Source: Pedobacter sp. Hv1 (GTDB lineage: Bacteria > Bacteroidota > Bacteroidia > Sphingobacteriales > Sphingobacteriaceae). Taken from it: 64,000 nucleotides of DNA. The first letter of the stretch is position 1. The number at the start of each line of letters is the position of its first letter. The stretch is from assembly GCF_001412215.1 (NCBI RefSeq), contig NZ_LLWP01000001.1:868001-932000 (forward strand), in the 5' to 3' direction. Under the pieces are notes generated by a model. That model ran no database searches and was not told the origin of the DNA. It saw only the letters and a list, made by a program, of their open reading frames with translations. Both the position numbers and the translations under genes were made by a program. Below, piece after piece: positions 1 to 8,765 of this stretch.

Positions 1-556
1 TGGTGATCATTTATTATTGCTTTTGCATAGAAGTATAGTAATGGTACTTTTGCTAAACATTACAACAACTTATAAAAAAGCCACTTTAAGAATTTATAAA
101 ATCAATTTTTATAGATTCCTCTTCTTAGATTTTGATTTTTTTCAAACTGGCTCCAATAGTTGCCTTTTACTTCCTTAAGTTCCTTTAAATTGAATTGGAC
201 GATCTACGTCGGGATAGCATTTTTTTTTGATCGAATCTGCTATCTTTTCAAAATTCAAGTTGAAAATGGATTGCGAATTGGTACTGAGCGTAAACAAAGA
301 CGCCTCCGATAGCAAAATGAGAGCTTTCATAATATATTCTTTAATTGTGTACCCAGTTTTTTTCCCTTAATCTAATCACTGCGATAGGAAGAATTCCTAA
401 ATCGAATGAAAAGTAAGTTTAATGAACAAAACTTTTGCAACAAAAAATATGGGACGAAACTGCCATTTTTGTTACCAAACCTAATATTATAGTTCTCAAG
501 CTTGCCTTATGACAAATGCTGCACATTTTTGCTAACTTGTGGCAAATTCATCCCTT
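1..556. other. AT-rich leader region before the first clear gene
   Basis: Apart from a doubtful 51-residue minus-strand frame at 175-330, I see no convincing gene, RNA or repeat. The right part should hold the promoter of the LytTR regulator that follows, but I found no clear TAnnTTTG box. The left edge is cut by the window, so the end of an upstream gene could lie outside. Confidence 0.5.
175..330 (-). CDS. Possible small peptide gene, 51 aa
   Basis: An uninterrupted ATG-to-TAA frame of 51 codons. It begins MKALILLSEASLF, a short Lys-led hydrophobic stretch, and continues into a polar, lysine-rich tail with one cysteine (KKKCYP). It could be a small secreted or signal peptide, of the kind often found beside LytTR regulators in Bacteroidetes, and it is divergent from the LytTR gene at 557. 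No motif was recognised, no ribosome binding site is visible, and a frame of this length can arise by chance. Existence is uncertain. Confidence 0.25.
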   Translation of the reverse strand: MKALILLSEASLFTLSTNSQSIFNLNFEKIADSIKKKCYPDVDRPIQFKGT

Positions 557-1288
557 ATGTTACATCATTGCATCATTATAGACGATCAGCAACATGCCAT
601 TAATGCCCTCGCCCAATATATTGATAAACTGCCACAACTTATTTTAATTGCCACCTATACAGATCCTTTTGAAGCATTGCTGAAGATTGATGGTTCTCAG
701 CAGGTTGACATTATCTTTATGGATATTGATATGCCCGGTATCAACGGAATCGAATTGGCCAGCCAACTAAGACCCTTTACCAGGTTCTTGATTTTTAATA
801 CTGCACACGCACGTTATGCGCTGGATGCTTTCGGAGTTAATGCAAATAATTACCTACTCAAGCCTTATCCATTCTCCAAGTTCGCACTCACCATAGGCTC
901 ACTCATCACTCCACGTTTACCTGATTATCACCAGCGACAAGATGCTAATCTGTCTAGATTCCGCTTTATCAAGGGTGAAGGAAAAGCGGATTTCTTATCA
1001 GTCAACCTTGACCAAGTGGTCCACGTCCAAGCTGATAGGAACTATGTGGAGATTCATACTTTAAAACCCTCTAAACCTCATTTGATCCGCATTGGAATCA
1101 ATCGAGCCGAAAAACTATTACAGGATAGTGGATTCATTAGGATCAGCAAGTCAGTAATTGTTTCGAAGGCATACATCAAACAGGTTAAAGGCAATACCAT
1201 CATCCTAGACACTGAAAAGGTTTTTCCAATCAGCCCAATTTATCGTGCTGGTTTTTTGGTTTTCATGGATCAAAACCTTTTAAGATAA
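557..1288 (+). CDS. LytTR-family response regulator (orphan)
   Basis: Cytoplasmic two-component response regulator of 243 aa. The receiver domain covers about residues 3-120: acidic pocket D9-D10, phosphoacceptor D56 in the FMDIDMPG motif, and the conserved lysine in YLLKP. A LytTR DNA-binding domain covers about 145-240 (NYVEIHT; IRISKSVIVSKAYI). The reading frame is open to a GTG at 539, but the ATG at 557 puts the acidic pocket at the usual distance from the N-terminus, so I prefer it. No histidine kinase gene is adjacent, so its partner is unknown. It resembles the orphan regulator at 55462-56166 in architecture. Family assignment is firm; the target genes are unknown. Confidence 0.9.
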   Translation: MLHHCIIIDDQQHAINALAQYIDKLPQLILIATYTDPFEALLKIDGSQQVDIIFMDIDMPGINGIELASQLRPFTRFLIFNTAHARYALDAFGVNANNYLLKPYPFSKFALTIGSLITPRLPDYHQRQDANLSRFRFIKGEGKADFLSVNLDQVVHVQADRNYVEIHTLKPSKPHLIRIGINRAEKLLQDSGFIRISKSVIVSKAYIKQVKGNTIILDTEKVFPISPIYRAGFLVFMDQNLLR

Positions 1289-1438
1289 AAGCGAATACAT
1301 CATATTAAGTCGGCATTAAATTGAATAAAAAAATGAGGTAATTGGGAACTGAAATTCTACACTATGGGCTCTTATTGCTTAAATCGTATTAATAACACTA
1401 TTTATTCTCTTCAACCTTTTGATAAATGTGTATTGTTA

Positions 1439-2578
1439 TTAGTTATATTTTTCTAATAATCTATCATTCAACTTTCCATCGGGGTATAAACCAATAAGTC
1501 TAGTAACAAGTTCCTTTGTTTTTTCATTGTAATTTATATGCAAAAGATTATTTGCTAAATAATAATATTTTGATGCTTTTGGAAGTTCTTTTAAAGCAAA
1601 GTCGAATTTTTCTTTATCAAAATCTTTATAGCTAATCAATTTATTTTTGAGTTTGCTAAACTTAAAGGTTAAATATAATTCAAGAAACTCATTGTATTCT
1701 TGACCAATCATAGTAGCATAATCGACCTTTCCTTTATTAAATTCAATAACATTATTTATTTTTTCCGGAATTTCATCTCTAAATATTTCCGATATTTCCT
1801 CTTTATGGTCTAATAGTAAATATCTAAGAAACTCCTTTTTGGCTCCAAATTCGATTTCTGACTTTGTGTATTTATATAAAAATGGGCTTATATATTTCTG
1901 CTCCTTATCTAATTTGGTTGATAATTCATTTAATTTATTGTTTAAATTTTTAATTGCATTATCGATATTTCTAAGATCTTTTAATGTTGAATCAAATTTC
2001 GAATCTAATACCTCCTCAAGTCCAGCATCTAATTCAAATGTAGTTTGATAATATTCTGAGTTATATGTATTGTCATTTAAGAATTTAATCTGTGTTTTAC
2101 CGTAGCGTTTCGTTTTTGTCAATTCTACTTTTGTTTCAGTTCCTGGTTCTATCAAATATGTAGTAATTGGATAATCATAGAACTTTTGGCAATACCCTCT
2201 ATAGTACTTATCAGTTAAGTTCTCAAATAAAACATCATTTCTTAAATCAAGGAACTTTCGCTCTGGTGTTAGAAAAATAATGAATGGTTTATCTACTTGA
2301 TCGAAGGTGTATTCAAAGGTTTTATCTGAGGTGAGTACTTGAAAACCTTCTGAGGTGGAATATGGAGAATGGAATGTAAACGTAGCAAAATATACCGTAT
2401 CTGTAGGCCAATTGTGAACTTTACCTTTAATAACAGTCTTCTTTGTATTTAATTTGTTCTTAAATGGTGTTTTTGAAGGTTCTTCAGTAAAGCCTAGGGT
2501 GAATAACAGGAATATAGAAATAATCACAAAATGGTTTTTTTTCAATTGAAAAAAAATTAGGTGTATGAAATTTATCAT
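1439..2578 (-). CDS. Hypothetical exported protein with a DUF4369-like N-terminal domain
   Basis: 379 aa. The N-terminus has a basic stretch and one hydrophobic segment (residues about 15-31), so it is exported or membrane-anchored. Residues about 45-150 (TVIKGKVHNWPTD..., then short beta-rich segments) look like the DUF4369 domain that precedes thioredoxin in Bacteroidetes TlpA proteins. The helical, Lys/Glu-rich remainder matches the usual linker, including a closing phrase near LIGLYPDGKL. No thioredoxin domain and no CxxC follow, although the family normally ends in one. It may be a natural thioredoxin-less relative or a shortened copy. A complete relative lies at 23359-24771. Function unknown; gene existence likely. 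Confidence 0.7.
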   Translation of the reverse strand: MINFIHLIFFQLKKNHFVIISIFLLFTLGFTEEPSKTPFKNKLNTKKTVIKGKVHNWPTDTVYFATFTFHSPYSTSEGFQVLTSDKTFEYTFDQVDKPFIIFLTPERKFLDLRNDVLFENLTDKYYRGYCQKFYDYPITTYLIEPGTETKVELTKTKRYGKTQIKFLNDNTYNSEYYQTTFELDAGLEEVLDSKFDSTLKDLRNIDNAIKNLNNKLNELSTKLDKEQKYISPFLYKYTKSEIEFGAKKEFLRYLLLDHKEEISEIFRDEIPEKINNVIEFNKGKVDYATMIGQEYNEFLELYLTFKFSKLKNKLISYKDFDKEKFDFALKELPKASKYYYLANNLLHINYNEKTKELVTRLIGLYPDGKLNDRLLEKYN

Positions 2579-2641
2579 AATGTGAGGATAATTAATAAAA
2601 GTAGATGAATAGAAATAGAATATTTAAAGCCCTATATATTT

Positions 2642-3199
2642 TCATTTTTTGAGTTGTATAAGGTTTCCATAAAAAAGGATGGAGAGACCTATTAATGAGG
2701 ATAGAATAGCACCACTAAGCACCGCTGTTGACATCTTTACTTGGAAAAGCAAGAAAATGATTACAAAAATAAATCCTGTTCCAAATTTAACAAGTCTCAT
2801 AAGACTTGTAGAACTACGTGTTAATAATACGATAAAATATGGGAATAAAACGCACAGAATGAAGGCACCTATTCTACTATAGATATTAGCATTATCATAA
2901 ACTGTCAAGTATACGATAATAGCTGCTATTGTAACATTCAATAATATTGTAAATATAACATTTATTGATTTTTGAACTAGATGACCAAAATCATTCTCTT
3001 CTACTTGTGGTTTTAATTCATGTTGATCTATTTGCAGTACGTTACAGATCAAATTAATGGTAGTACCTCTAGGTTCGTTAAGATCGTTTTCAATTCTTTG
3101 TATTGTCCTTAAATTGACTTTGGCCATCGCCGCCAATTCCTCCTGAGAGATTCCCTTTTTCATACGAACTTCGTAGATTATCTTTCCGGTTGATTTCAT
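2642..3199 (-). CDS. XRE-family HTH regulator with C-terminal membrane segments
   Basis: 185 aa. Residues 3-62 form an XRE-type helix-turn-helix (GISQEELAAMAKVNLRTIQRIEN). Residues about 80-185 hold four hydrophobic segments (ITAAIIVYLTVY-like, a leucine-rich pair, and SGAILSSLIGLSILFYG), giving a membrane-tethered DNA-binding protein. This architecture is frequent in Flavobacteriia and Sphingobacteriia and its function is not established. Its upstream DNA carries six phased hexamers (3254-3311), which could be its own operator. It sits alone between the hypothetical gene at 1439 and the caspase operon. The HTH call is firm; the regulated genes are inferred at best. Confidence 0.85.
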   Translation of the reverse strand: MKSTGKIIYEVRMKKGISQEELAAMAKVNLRTIQRIENDLNEPRGTTINLICNVLQIDQHELKPQVEENDFGHLVQKSINVIFTILLNVTIAAIIVYLTVYDNANIYSRIGAFILCVLFPYFIVLLTRSSTSLMRLVKFGTGFIFVIIFLLFQVKMSTAVLSGAILSSLIGLSILFYGNLIQLKK

Positions 3200-3253
3200 A
3201 AATATTCTATTTTGTATGGTGTAAAACTATAGAAATCAAGCGATAATCTTATG

Positions 3254-3311
3254 GAATTTTCTTGACTTTTCACGACATTCTCGTGACTTTCCAAGACATT
3301 TCTTCGACTTT
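3254..3311. promoter_or_regulatory. Helically phased direct repeats upstream of the XRE gene
   Basis: Hexamers GAATTT, GACTTT, GACATT, GACTTT, GACATT and GACTTT begin at 3254, 3264, 3274, 3285, 3295 and 3306. Steps are 10, 10, 11, 10 and 11 bp, so each faces the same side of the helix. Seen another way it is a 21-bp unit repeated about 2.3 times. The array ends 55 bp before the start codon of the minus-strand XRE gene, a sensible operator position. Binding by that protein is inference. Confidence 0.5.
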
Positions 3312-3562
3312 AGCTAACTACATCATTGTCAAGACGGCTCTCAATCACCGGTTGTCGGCAAAGATAAATGTCGCTTCTAACCTAAGTCTCTAACCTTTAC
3401 TTTTATTCTTTGGCGACTGTCATGTATCTGACCTTGGTGTTCTATAATTTCGAGTTGCATTCTCTATTGGTCGAATTTTCTAATGAATTACTTATTTCTT
3501 ATGTTTTCATTATTATTTGCAATCCCGTTGAGTTTAGAACTCAGATGTCCAATAAAACACCT
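3312..3562. other. Intergenic stretch between caspase gene end and phased repeats
   Basis: I see no supported gene here. A 71-codon plus-strand frame at 3410-3625 runs into the 3' end of the caspase gene and has no protein-like features. The right part should contain the terminator of the minus-strand caspase operon, but no strong hairpin with a T-run was found. Confidence 0.4.
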
Positions 3563-6500
3563 TTACCTCACCTCCTCTACCGGAAAATCTTTACCAAAAC
3601 CATAACTAACTGGAAACTGTTCTGAGCCGTTGTATTGTTTCATTAATTTAGGGATAATTTCACTAATGTAGTTCTTTAGGCCGTTAACGGTAATCAAGTT
3701 TTGAACCTTTGCCTTGCCATCAAGCCCAGACAATAAGGCATAGGTAAACGCACCATGACCTAGCTGGCTAAACTCTTGTGCATATTGCTGACTTCCGCTG
3801 GCTGCCATCCAATGCGTTCCGGTACTTCTGGCTACAATGGCTAAACTTTTTTGTTGGGTGGCATCACTTTCAATCAACTTAGAAAAAGCACCTGCACTTT
3901 GGCAAGCATCTAAAATAAACAACTGTTTCTGCGCCTTGATGTTCACCGCATATTGTTGTAAAAACTTAGAAGAAATCCCTTTGCTGGCCAAACTCTCGTC
4001 CATATTCTTTAGATCAGCTACATCATTTGGCACTAAATAGAACTCTTTGTTTTTCTCACTAATCACCCCATGCCCTGCATAATAAAATACAAATACATCT
4101 TGTGCTTTGGCGGCCTTCTGAACAGTTTCAAAAGCATTCACAATGCCCTGTTTATTGGCCAGATCATCCGTCACAAAATAGGTCTTTACATTTTTGATTA
4201 CCGTTTGGGCTCCTTTTTCCATTTGATCTTTAAAGGCAGTGGCATCTGCCAAAGCATAATTTAAACGCATGTTAGGGTTTTTGTAGGCATTGATCCCAAT
4301 GACAAACAAATGCAGGGTAGCCTCTTTGTCTATTTGGTCTATATCTCCTTGTACCACCACAGGCGAAACATTTGAACCCGCAGCATTGGCACCTATATAA
4401 TTGATAGCAATCTGGTCGGGTGCGCTTTCTGTTCTTTGTCCGTTTAATGCCACCCCTCTAAATGTATTCATGCCTGGTAAAAGATTGATGGTATACAATC
4501 TCCTTACCCTACCTGTTTTTTCGTCTGTTACCACCAAGTTACGGTTAACCACATTTACAATTTTACCATTGTGGAACAACCTTACCTCATCTACCCTATC
4601 GTTTTCTGCCGAAGCTTCGATGGCAATTTCTGCCAAACCTGTGCTATTGGTAAAATCTGCTTGTTGATCATCAGTTACTTTAAGGTTACGTGTTTTTACC
4701 GCATAATTAAGTCGGGCTTTGGGTCTGGGATGCAAGTTTCTAACATCATTAACAATAGGCAGTTTTTGTCCACTTAAAATACGGGCCAACAGATTTGGAG
4801 TATAGTAGGTTTCGTAAAACGACTCTACCGGAACTACTTCTTTACCCTCTACAAAATAGATGGAGCGAATGGCTTCTTCTGTACCGTCAAACAATCCCTC
4901 TGGAGTAATAACAATATAAGCACTGGTTTCTTTAAACACATAAATGCTGGCCAGTTCTTTGCGGGCATAAATGTCCCAAATTTTCAAGGTACTGCCTGTA
5001 CCTGTTACCATTAAGCTATCATTTTTCAAGAAAATCCCTTCTTGTAACCTTGTCGGAAATCTGAACAATTGGGTCTGATCAACCGTATTGTATACACAGG
5101 CTTGTCCATCTGGCGTAAGAATATATGCCTTAGTAGCATTTTTACTCAAAGCATAAATGTAAAAGCCATCAGGACTTTCCATAAATCCTTTAAACTTCTT
5201 GGTGTTCAGTACACTTCCTGTTACTGGTTCCAATTCTTCTATGGTTAATCCATAACAGGCGTATAATTTTTTTCCATCCTCACTCAACTGCACCAACGTG
5301 CATTCTTCAGGCAGTCTCCTTCTCCAAATAGCTTGCCCTGTTTCTACATTAAATGCGGCTACAAATCGTAATTCGGTTCCTGCATTGTTTTTGCCCCCAT
5401 ACATGGCATACACCATCTTTCCATCGGCCGAAATTGCCCCATATTTATCACCATGTGCTGCCATATCTCCACCCCCAGTTGTTATCTTTTTGATAATGGT
5501 AGCTGTTTTGATATCGTAGATATATATCGTTCTATTGTTGAAATAGGCTATTAATCCATTATTTGAATAATCGATAGTGTTAATGTTGCCCGTAGTTTTA
5601 GATTCGAAGATCTTTTTTGCGGTTTGGCCTGAGCCATATACATCGGCAATCATATTGTAGCCAAAATAATTGGCTGCGGTAATGTATTTGCCATCGGGCG
5701 ATAATGTAGCCGTTTCGCCAATGCTATTGAGCAATTTGGCACTGGTTTTTGCACTTCCCCAGGTTAACAGTTTAACTTGTTTACCCGATTCAGTAACATT
5801 GAAATATTTGATATCGTCTGATACTTTGGGGCTACAAACAAATCCATTGCTATGTTGTGCTGCACTGAGAAATCTACTTTCAAAACCACCTTTAAGCATC
5901 GGTTCTGAAATGACATTGCTGATCGGATTATAAGCTCTTACATCTAAAGTGCTTTCTCCCCCACCAAAACCGATAAACCATTTGTTTGGGTCGGTATTGC
6001 TCACTACTACCGAAGTGGCAAAAGGCATGCTGTATTTTGGCAATTGCGTAACGGTATTTTTTTCATAATCGTAAACAATCCCTTCCTGCTTGTTGCTTAA
6101 GATTACCCGGTGCCGTTTGGCATCAATGTTCCACCAATGGAGCATATCTAAAGGGGGCCAATCTTTGTATAACACATATTTAAACCGCCAAGAATTTCCT
6201 GTAAAGGTGAGCTTGCCAACTTCTTGTAAAGTATAAGGATTGTAACGGACAATGTTGTACAAGTTTTTATCCTCATCTAACAGATTAAAGGCAAACAGTT
6301 GCCCATTGGGCAAAACATCATATACATTTGGGATATTAAATACGGTTGTTTTTTTGAGGGCAATGTCATATTTGGTAACGTTCACTGCTGTACAGAAATA
6401 AAGTGTTCGTCCATCTTTAGCCACCAATACATTGGTAAATTCTACTTTTTGCTCCAATTCAAACAAACTTATTGCTTTTCCAGAAGCAACATCTATCTGG

Positions 6501-6967
6501 TGAGCACCATTTTTTAAAGGAAAATCAACTCCTCCTTCTTGGTACCCTCCAGTTCTAGTAGCCACATAAACAGACTTGCCATCGGGCGAAAAGGTACTCA
6601 TGATGACCCCTTTTTTTTGGAAGAGCACCTTACAAATCAATGTTTCAACATCTAATATAAAAATTGCCCAATCACCAGAAATCAGCACCTTGGTCTGTGT
6701 TGCATTGAATTCCAGTTTTCTGGGATCTACCCGTCCAAAATCTGAAAGGAGCGGAATGGCTTTTAAGAGTTTCTGTTGTTTTTGATCATAAAAATTAACA
6801 ATCCCATCTGCTCCACCACTAATCAGGTAACGATCATCTTTGCTCAAGAGCAAACACTGTACATCGCTGGTATGCCCTTGCGGAATAACGAGATGCATTT
6901 TCTCTTGACCATAACTTTTGGCAATAAGAAAAAACAAGATAAAGACGCCAATAATGTACTTTTTCAT
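3563..6967 (-). CDS. Secreted WD40-like beta-propeller protein with C-terminal caspase (C14) domain
   Basis: 1134 aa. A signal peptide (about 1-20, ending SYGQ) is followed by repeated blade-like segments (GHTSDVQCLLLSKDDRYLISGG, LSPDGKYITAA and others) to about residue 720, typical of WD40/YVTN propellers. A beta-rich linker follows, and a caspase-like peptidase domain spans about 882-1120. The catalytic pair is visible: His966 in YYAGHG and Cys1022 in LDACQSAG. These enzymes cleave after Arg/Lys or Asp; specificity cannot be read here. It starts 34 bp after the papain-like gene on the same strand, so the two are probably one transcript. The linker carries a KTRNLKVTDD segment that recurs in its neighbour. 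The fold calls are firm; the biological role is unknown. Confidence 0.88.
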   Translation of the reverse strand: MKKYIIGVFILFFLIAKSYGQEKMHLVIPQGHTSDVQCLLLSKDDRYLISGGADGIVNFYDQKQQKLLKAIPLLSDFGRVDPRKLEFNATQTKVLISGDWAIFILDVETLICKVLFQKKGVIMSTFSPDGKSVYVATRTGGYQEGGVDFPLKNGAHQIDVASGKAISLFELEQKVEFTNVLVAKDGRTLYFCTAVNVTKYDIALKKTTVFNIPNVYDVLPNGQLFAFNLLDEDKNLYNIVRYNPYTLQEVGKLTFTGNSWRFKYVLYKDWPPLDMLHWWNIDAKRHRVILSNKQEGIVYDYEKNTVTQLPKYSMPFATSVVVSNTDPNKWFIGFGGGESTLDVRAYNPISNVISEPMLKGGFESRFLSAAQHSNGFVCSPKVSDDIKYFNVTESGKQVKLLTWGSAKTSAKLLNSIGETATLSPDGKYITAANYFGYNMIADVYGSGQTAKKIFESKTTGNINTIDYSNNGLIAYFNNRTIYIYDIKTATIIKKITTGGGDMAAHGDKYGAISADGKMVYAMYGGKNNAGTELRFVAAFNVETGQAIWRRRLPEECTLVQLSEDGKKLYACYGLTIEELEPVTGSVLNTKKFKGFMESPDGFYIYALSKNATKAYILTPDGQACVYNTVDQTQLFRFPTRLQEGIFLKNDSLMVTGTGSTLKIWDIYARKELASIYVFKETSAYIVITPEGLFDGTEEAIRSIYFVEGKEVVPVESFYETYYTPNLLARILSGQKLPIVNDVRNLHPRPKARLNYAVKTRNLKVTDDQQADFTNSTGLAEIAIEASAENDRVDEVRLFHNGKIVNVVNRNLVVTDEKTGRVRRLYTINLLPGMNTFRGVALNGQRTESAPDQIAINYIGANAAGSNVSPVVVQGDIDQIDKEATLHLFVIGINAYKNPNMRLNYALADATAFKDQMEKGAQTVIKNVKTYFVTDDLANKQGIVNAFETVQKAAKAQDVFVFYYAGHGVISEKNKEFYLVPNDVADLKNMDESLASKGISSKFLQQYAVNIKAQKQLFILDACQSAGAFSKLIESDATQQKSLAIVARSTGTHWMAASGSQQYAQEFSQLGHGAFTYALLSGLDGKAKVQNLITVNGLKNYISEIIPKLMKQYNGSEQFPVSYGFGKDFPVEEVR

Positions 6968-7001
6968 AACAGACAGTGATTGAGTTGGGCTTTTAGTTTG
7001 A

Positions 7002-8597
7002 TTAATTGTGTTTGATCTCTACCATTAAAGGCACTACACTACCTGTGGTAGGTTTGCTATCGTCAACTACAGTTAGGTTTCGGGTAGAATGGCCTTTGGT
7101 ACTAAAGCCTACTTTATCGGTATTGTACGTAATTTTTGATTTGTCGATCAGCTTATTGCCCAAAACAGTTTTGATTTTTGTGCTCAATGCCCCTTGCATG
7201 CTGTTCATTTGGGTGGCAATGGCTTGTGCATCTAACTTTTGTGCAGCATATAAAATCAACAGGTAATCTGTTCCTTTCTGCTCATCCAATTGGATCACTT
7301 TACTATCAGATGGAAAAGCAATGGTACTATTGGCGCCCACATGGGTAGAAATGTTATCTGCAAATGGCAAGATCAGGTTTACTTTTCCTGTTAAATCTGT
7401 GGCAAAGGCATATACATAAGCTTCCTGATCTATGTTCATGTAAAACCTAAACTTGGTACCACTTGCATATACTCCGTTCATGGTATAGGCTACCAAGTCT
7501 TCTTTGGGTCCTTTTACATCTTCTTCAACAGTTAAATTACGGGTTGAAGTTTTGTTAACCGTCATATCTGCCCCCGTATTGAGCTTAAATTCTATACTTC
7601 CACTTAAAGCAAAGGTAGCTTCACTAGGTTTTGGTACAGGTACTGGCTGTGGTGTTGGACTTGGTGTAGGGCTTGGTTTTGGGGCCGGTTGAGGTTTGTT
7701 CTCTTCTGGCGCTAAGGTATTGGGATCGGCAAAAACCTGTAAAGCAATAACGCAGTAACGGGCAAAGTCGTTGTATTTCATCCACACAAAACCTCCATCG
7801 GCCCATTGGTTGCCCCAGCTGTTCAAAACCCTAAAAGCACCTCCAGCAACATTGTCGTCGTAACCTACAACGGCCATGGCATGTCCATTGTGTTTCCAAT
7901 CTTTATTTACTTCGGCCGGATCGGATGTCCAAATGGGCGATTTAATGGTGAAGAAACTTTCTGGAATATTAAAACCTCCAGAAACTGGTGTGCCTTCTGT
8001 AAGTGCTTTTTTGGTAATGTTGATGATATCTTGTGGTTCTTTGTAATAGGCATCTTCTTTCATCATCCCTTTGGCTGCAAACAACATGGCTGCATCTTGG
8101 ATCTTATAGTTAATGGCCTCTGCCTTTGCAGAACTGGTTAATGCAACCCCACATTGATAGGGAACTGTTCTCATCAAGGCTTCGCCACCTTTGATCATGG
8201 TGATGATGGCCGTAATTGGGTCTGCCCCACTTTGGCAGTCTTTATCGTTGGTATTTTTAATCTGCTCGTACAAAAAAGTAGGCGAAAATGCATATTTGTT
8301 AATGAGTGCCTTATCGGTAAGGTTATGTGTTTTGGCATACAGAATGGTTGCAATACCATAACCATTGGCAAAAGCTACACAGGTACCATGGTTACCTTGG
8401 TTTGCTGGCGTTGGACAATATTTTTCCAAGCTATAGCTGCTCGGCATTGCTGCAAAACTTCTAAAAGATAGAGTCACTTTTTGTGGAGTGGCCTCTATGG
8501 TTGATGCATTAAAAATAGCACCAGTACTACGTTGTTGTGCATGAGCTTGGCATAGGCCAAAAACTAAACCGAGCAGGAGAAAATATCTGAATATCAT
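7002..8597 (-). CDS. Secreted papain-like (C1) cysteine peptidase with DUF4384-like C-terminal domain
   Basis: 531 aa. The signal peptide covers about 1-20. A papain-fold catalytic domain covers about 55-290: oxyanion Gln67 and nucleophile Cys73 in QGNHGTC, His239 in HNGHAMAVVGY, and Asn259 in LNSWGNQW. A Pro-rich linker (about 300-325) leads to a beta domain (about 330-490) resembling DUF4384 (YVYAFATDLTGKVNLILPF). The motif STRNLTV occurs twice, near residues 355 and 505. It is the first gene of an operon with the caspase-like protein, and an inverted repeat at 8647-8664 lies upstream. Catalytic residues appear intact. Substrate is unknown; processing of, or by, the partner is a possibility only. 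Confidence 0.9.
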   Translation of the reverse strand: MIFRYFLLLGLVFGLCQAHAQQRSTGAIFNASTIEATPQKVTLSFRSFAAMPSSYSLEKYCPTPANQGNHGTCVAFANGYGIATILYAKTHNLTDKALINKYAFSPTFLYEQIKNTNDKDCQSGADPITAIITMIKGGEALMRTVPYQCGVALTSSAKAEAINYKIQDAAMLFAAKGMMKEDAYYKEPQDIINITKKALTEGTPVSGGFNIPESFFTIKSPIWTSDPAEVNKDWKHNGHAMAVVGYDDNVAGGAFRVLNSWGNQWADGGFVWMKYNDFARYCVIALQVFADPNTLAPEENKPQPAPKPSPTPSPTPQPVPVPKPSEATFALSGSIEFKLNTGADMTVNKTSTRNLTVEEDVKGPKEDLVAYTMNGVYASGTKFRFYMNIDQEAYVYAFATDLTGKVNLILPFADNISTHVGANSTIAFPSDSKVIQLDEQKGTDYLLILYAAQKLDAQAIATQMNSMQGALSTKIKTVLGNKLIDKSKITYNTDKVGFSTKGHSTRNLTVVDDSKPTTGSVVPLMVEIKHN

Positions 8598-8646
8598 AAC
8601 TATATTATTTATGATGCAATGATATTGGATATCTCAACAACTGTAA

Positions 8647-8664
8647 ATACCCTCTAATGGGTAT
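8647..8664. promoter_or_regulatory. Inverted repeat upstream of the protease operon
   Basis: ATACCC, a 6-bp spacer, then GGGTAT: a perfect 6-bp dyad about 50 bp before the start codon of the papain-like gene. It could be an operator or a short hairpin in the 5' leader. No T-run follows, so it is not an obvious terminator. No binding protein is suggested by the sequence. Confidence 0.25.
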
Positions 8665-8700
8665 ATTTATGATTAGCGCACTCCATCCTTTTTGAGAAAT

Positions 8701-8735
8701 GGCAAAACAAACAAGCCACTCCTTAAAGAAGTGGC
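8701..8735 (-). terminator. Rho-independent terminator of leuS
   Basis: On the minus strand, GCCACT pairs with AGTGGC (8715-8720 with 8730-8735) around a 9-base loop. The following minus-strand bases are T-rich (TTGTTTGTTTTG). It sits about 30 bp past the leuS stop and fits a factor-independent terminator. Confidence 0.6.
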
Positions 8736-8765
8736 CTTGTATTATTTGGATGAAAACAAGTTTCC

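Noticed and set aside
3410..3625. A 71-codon plus-strand frame
   Set aside because: It runs into the 3' end of the caspase gene on the opposite strand, with no protein-like features.
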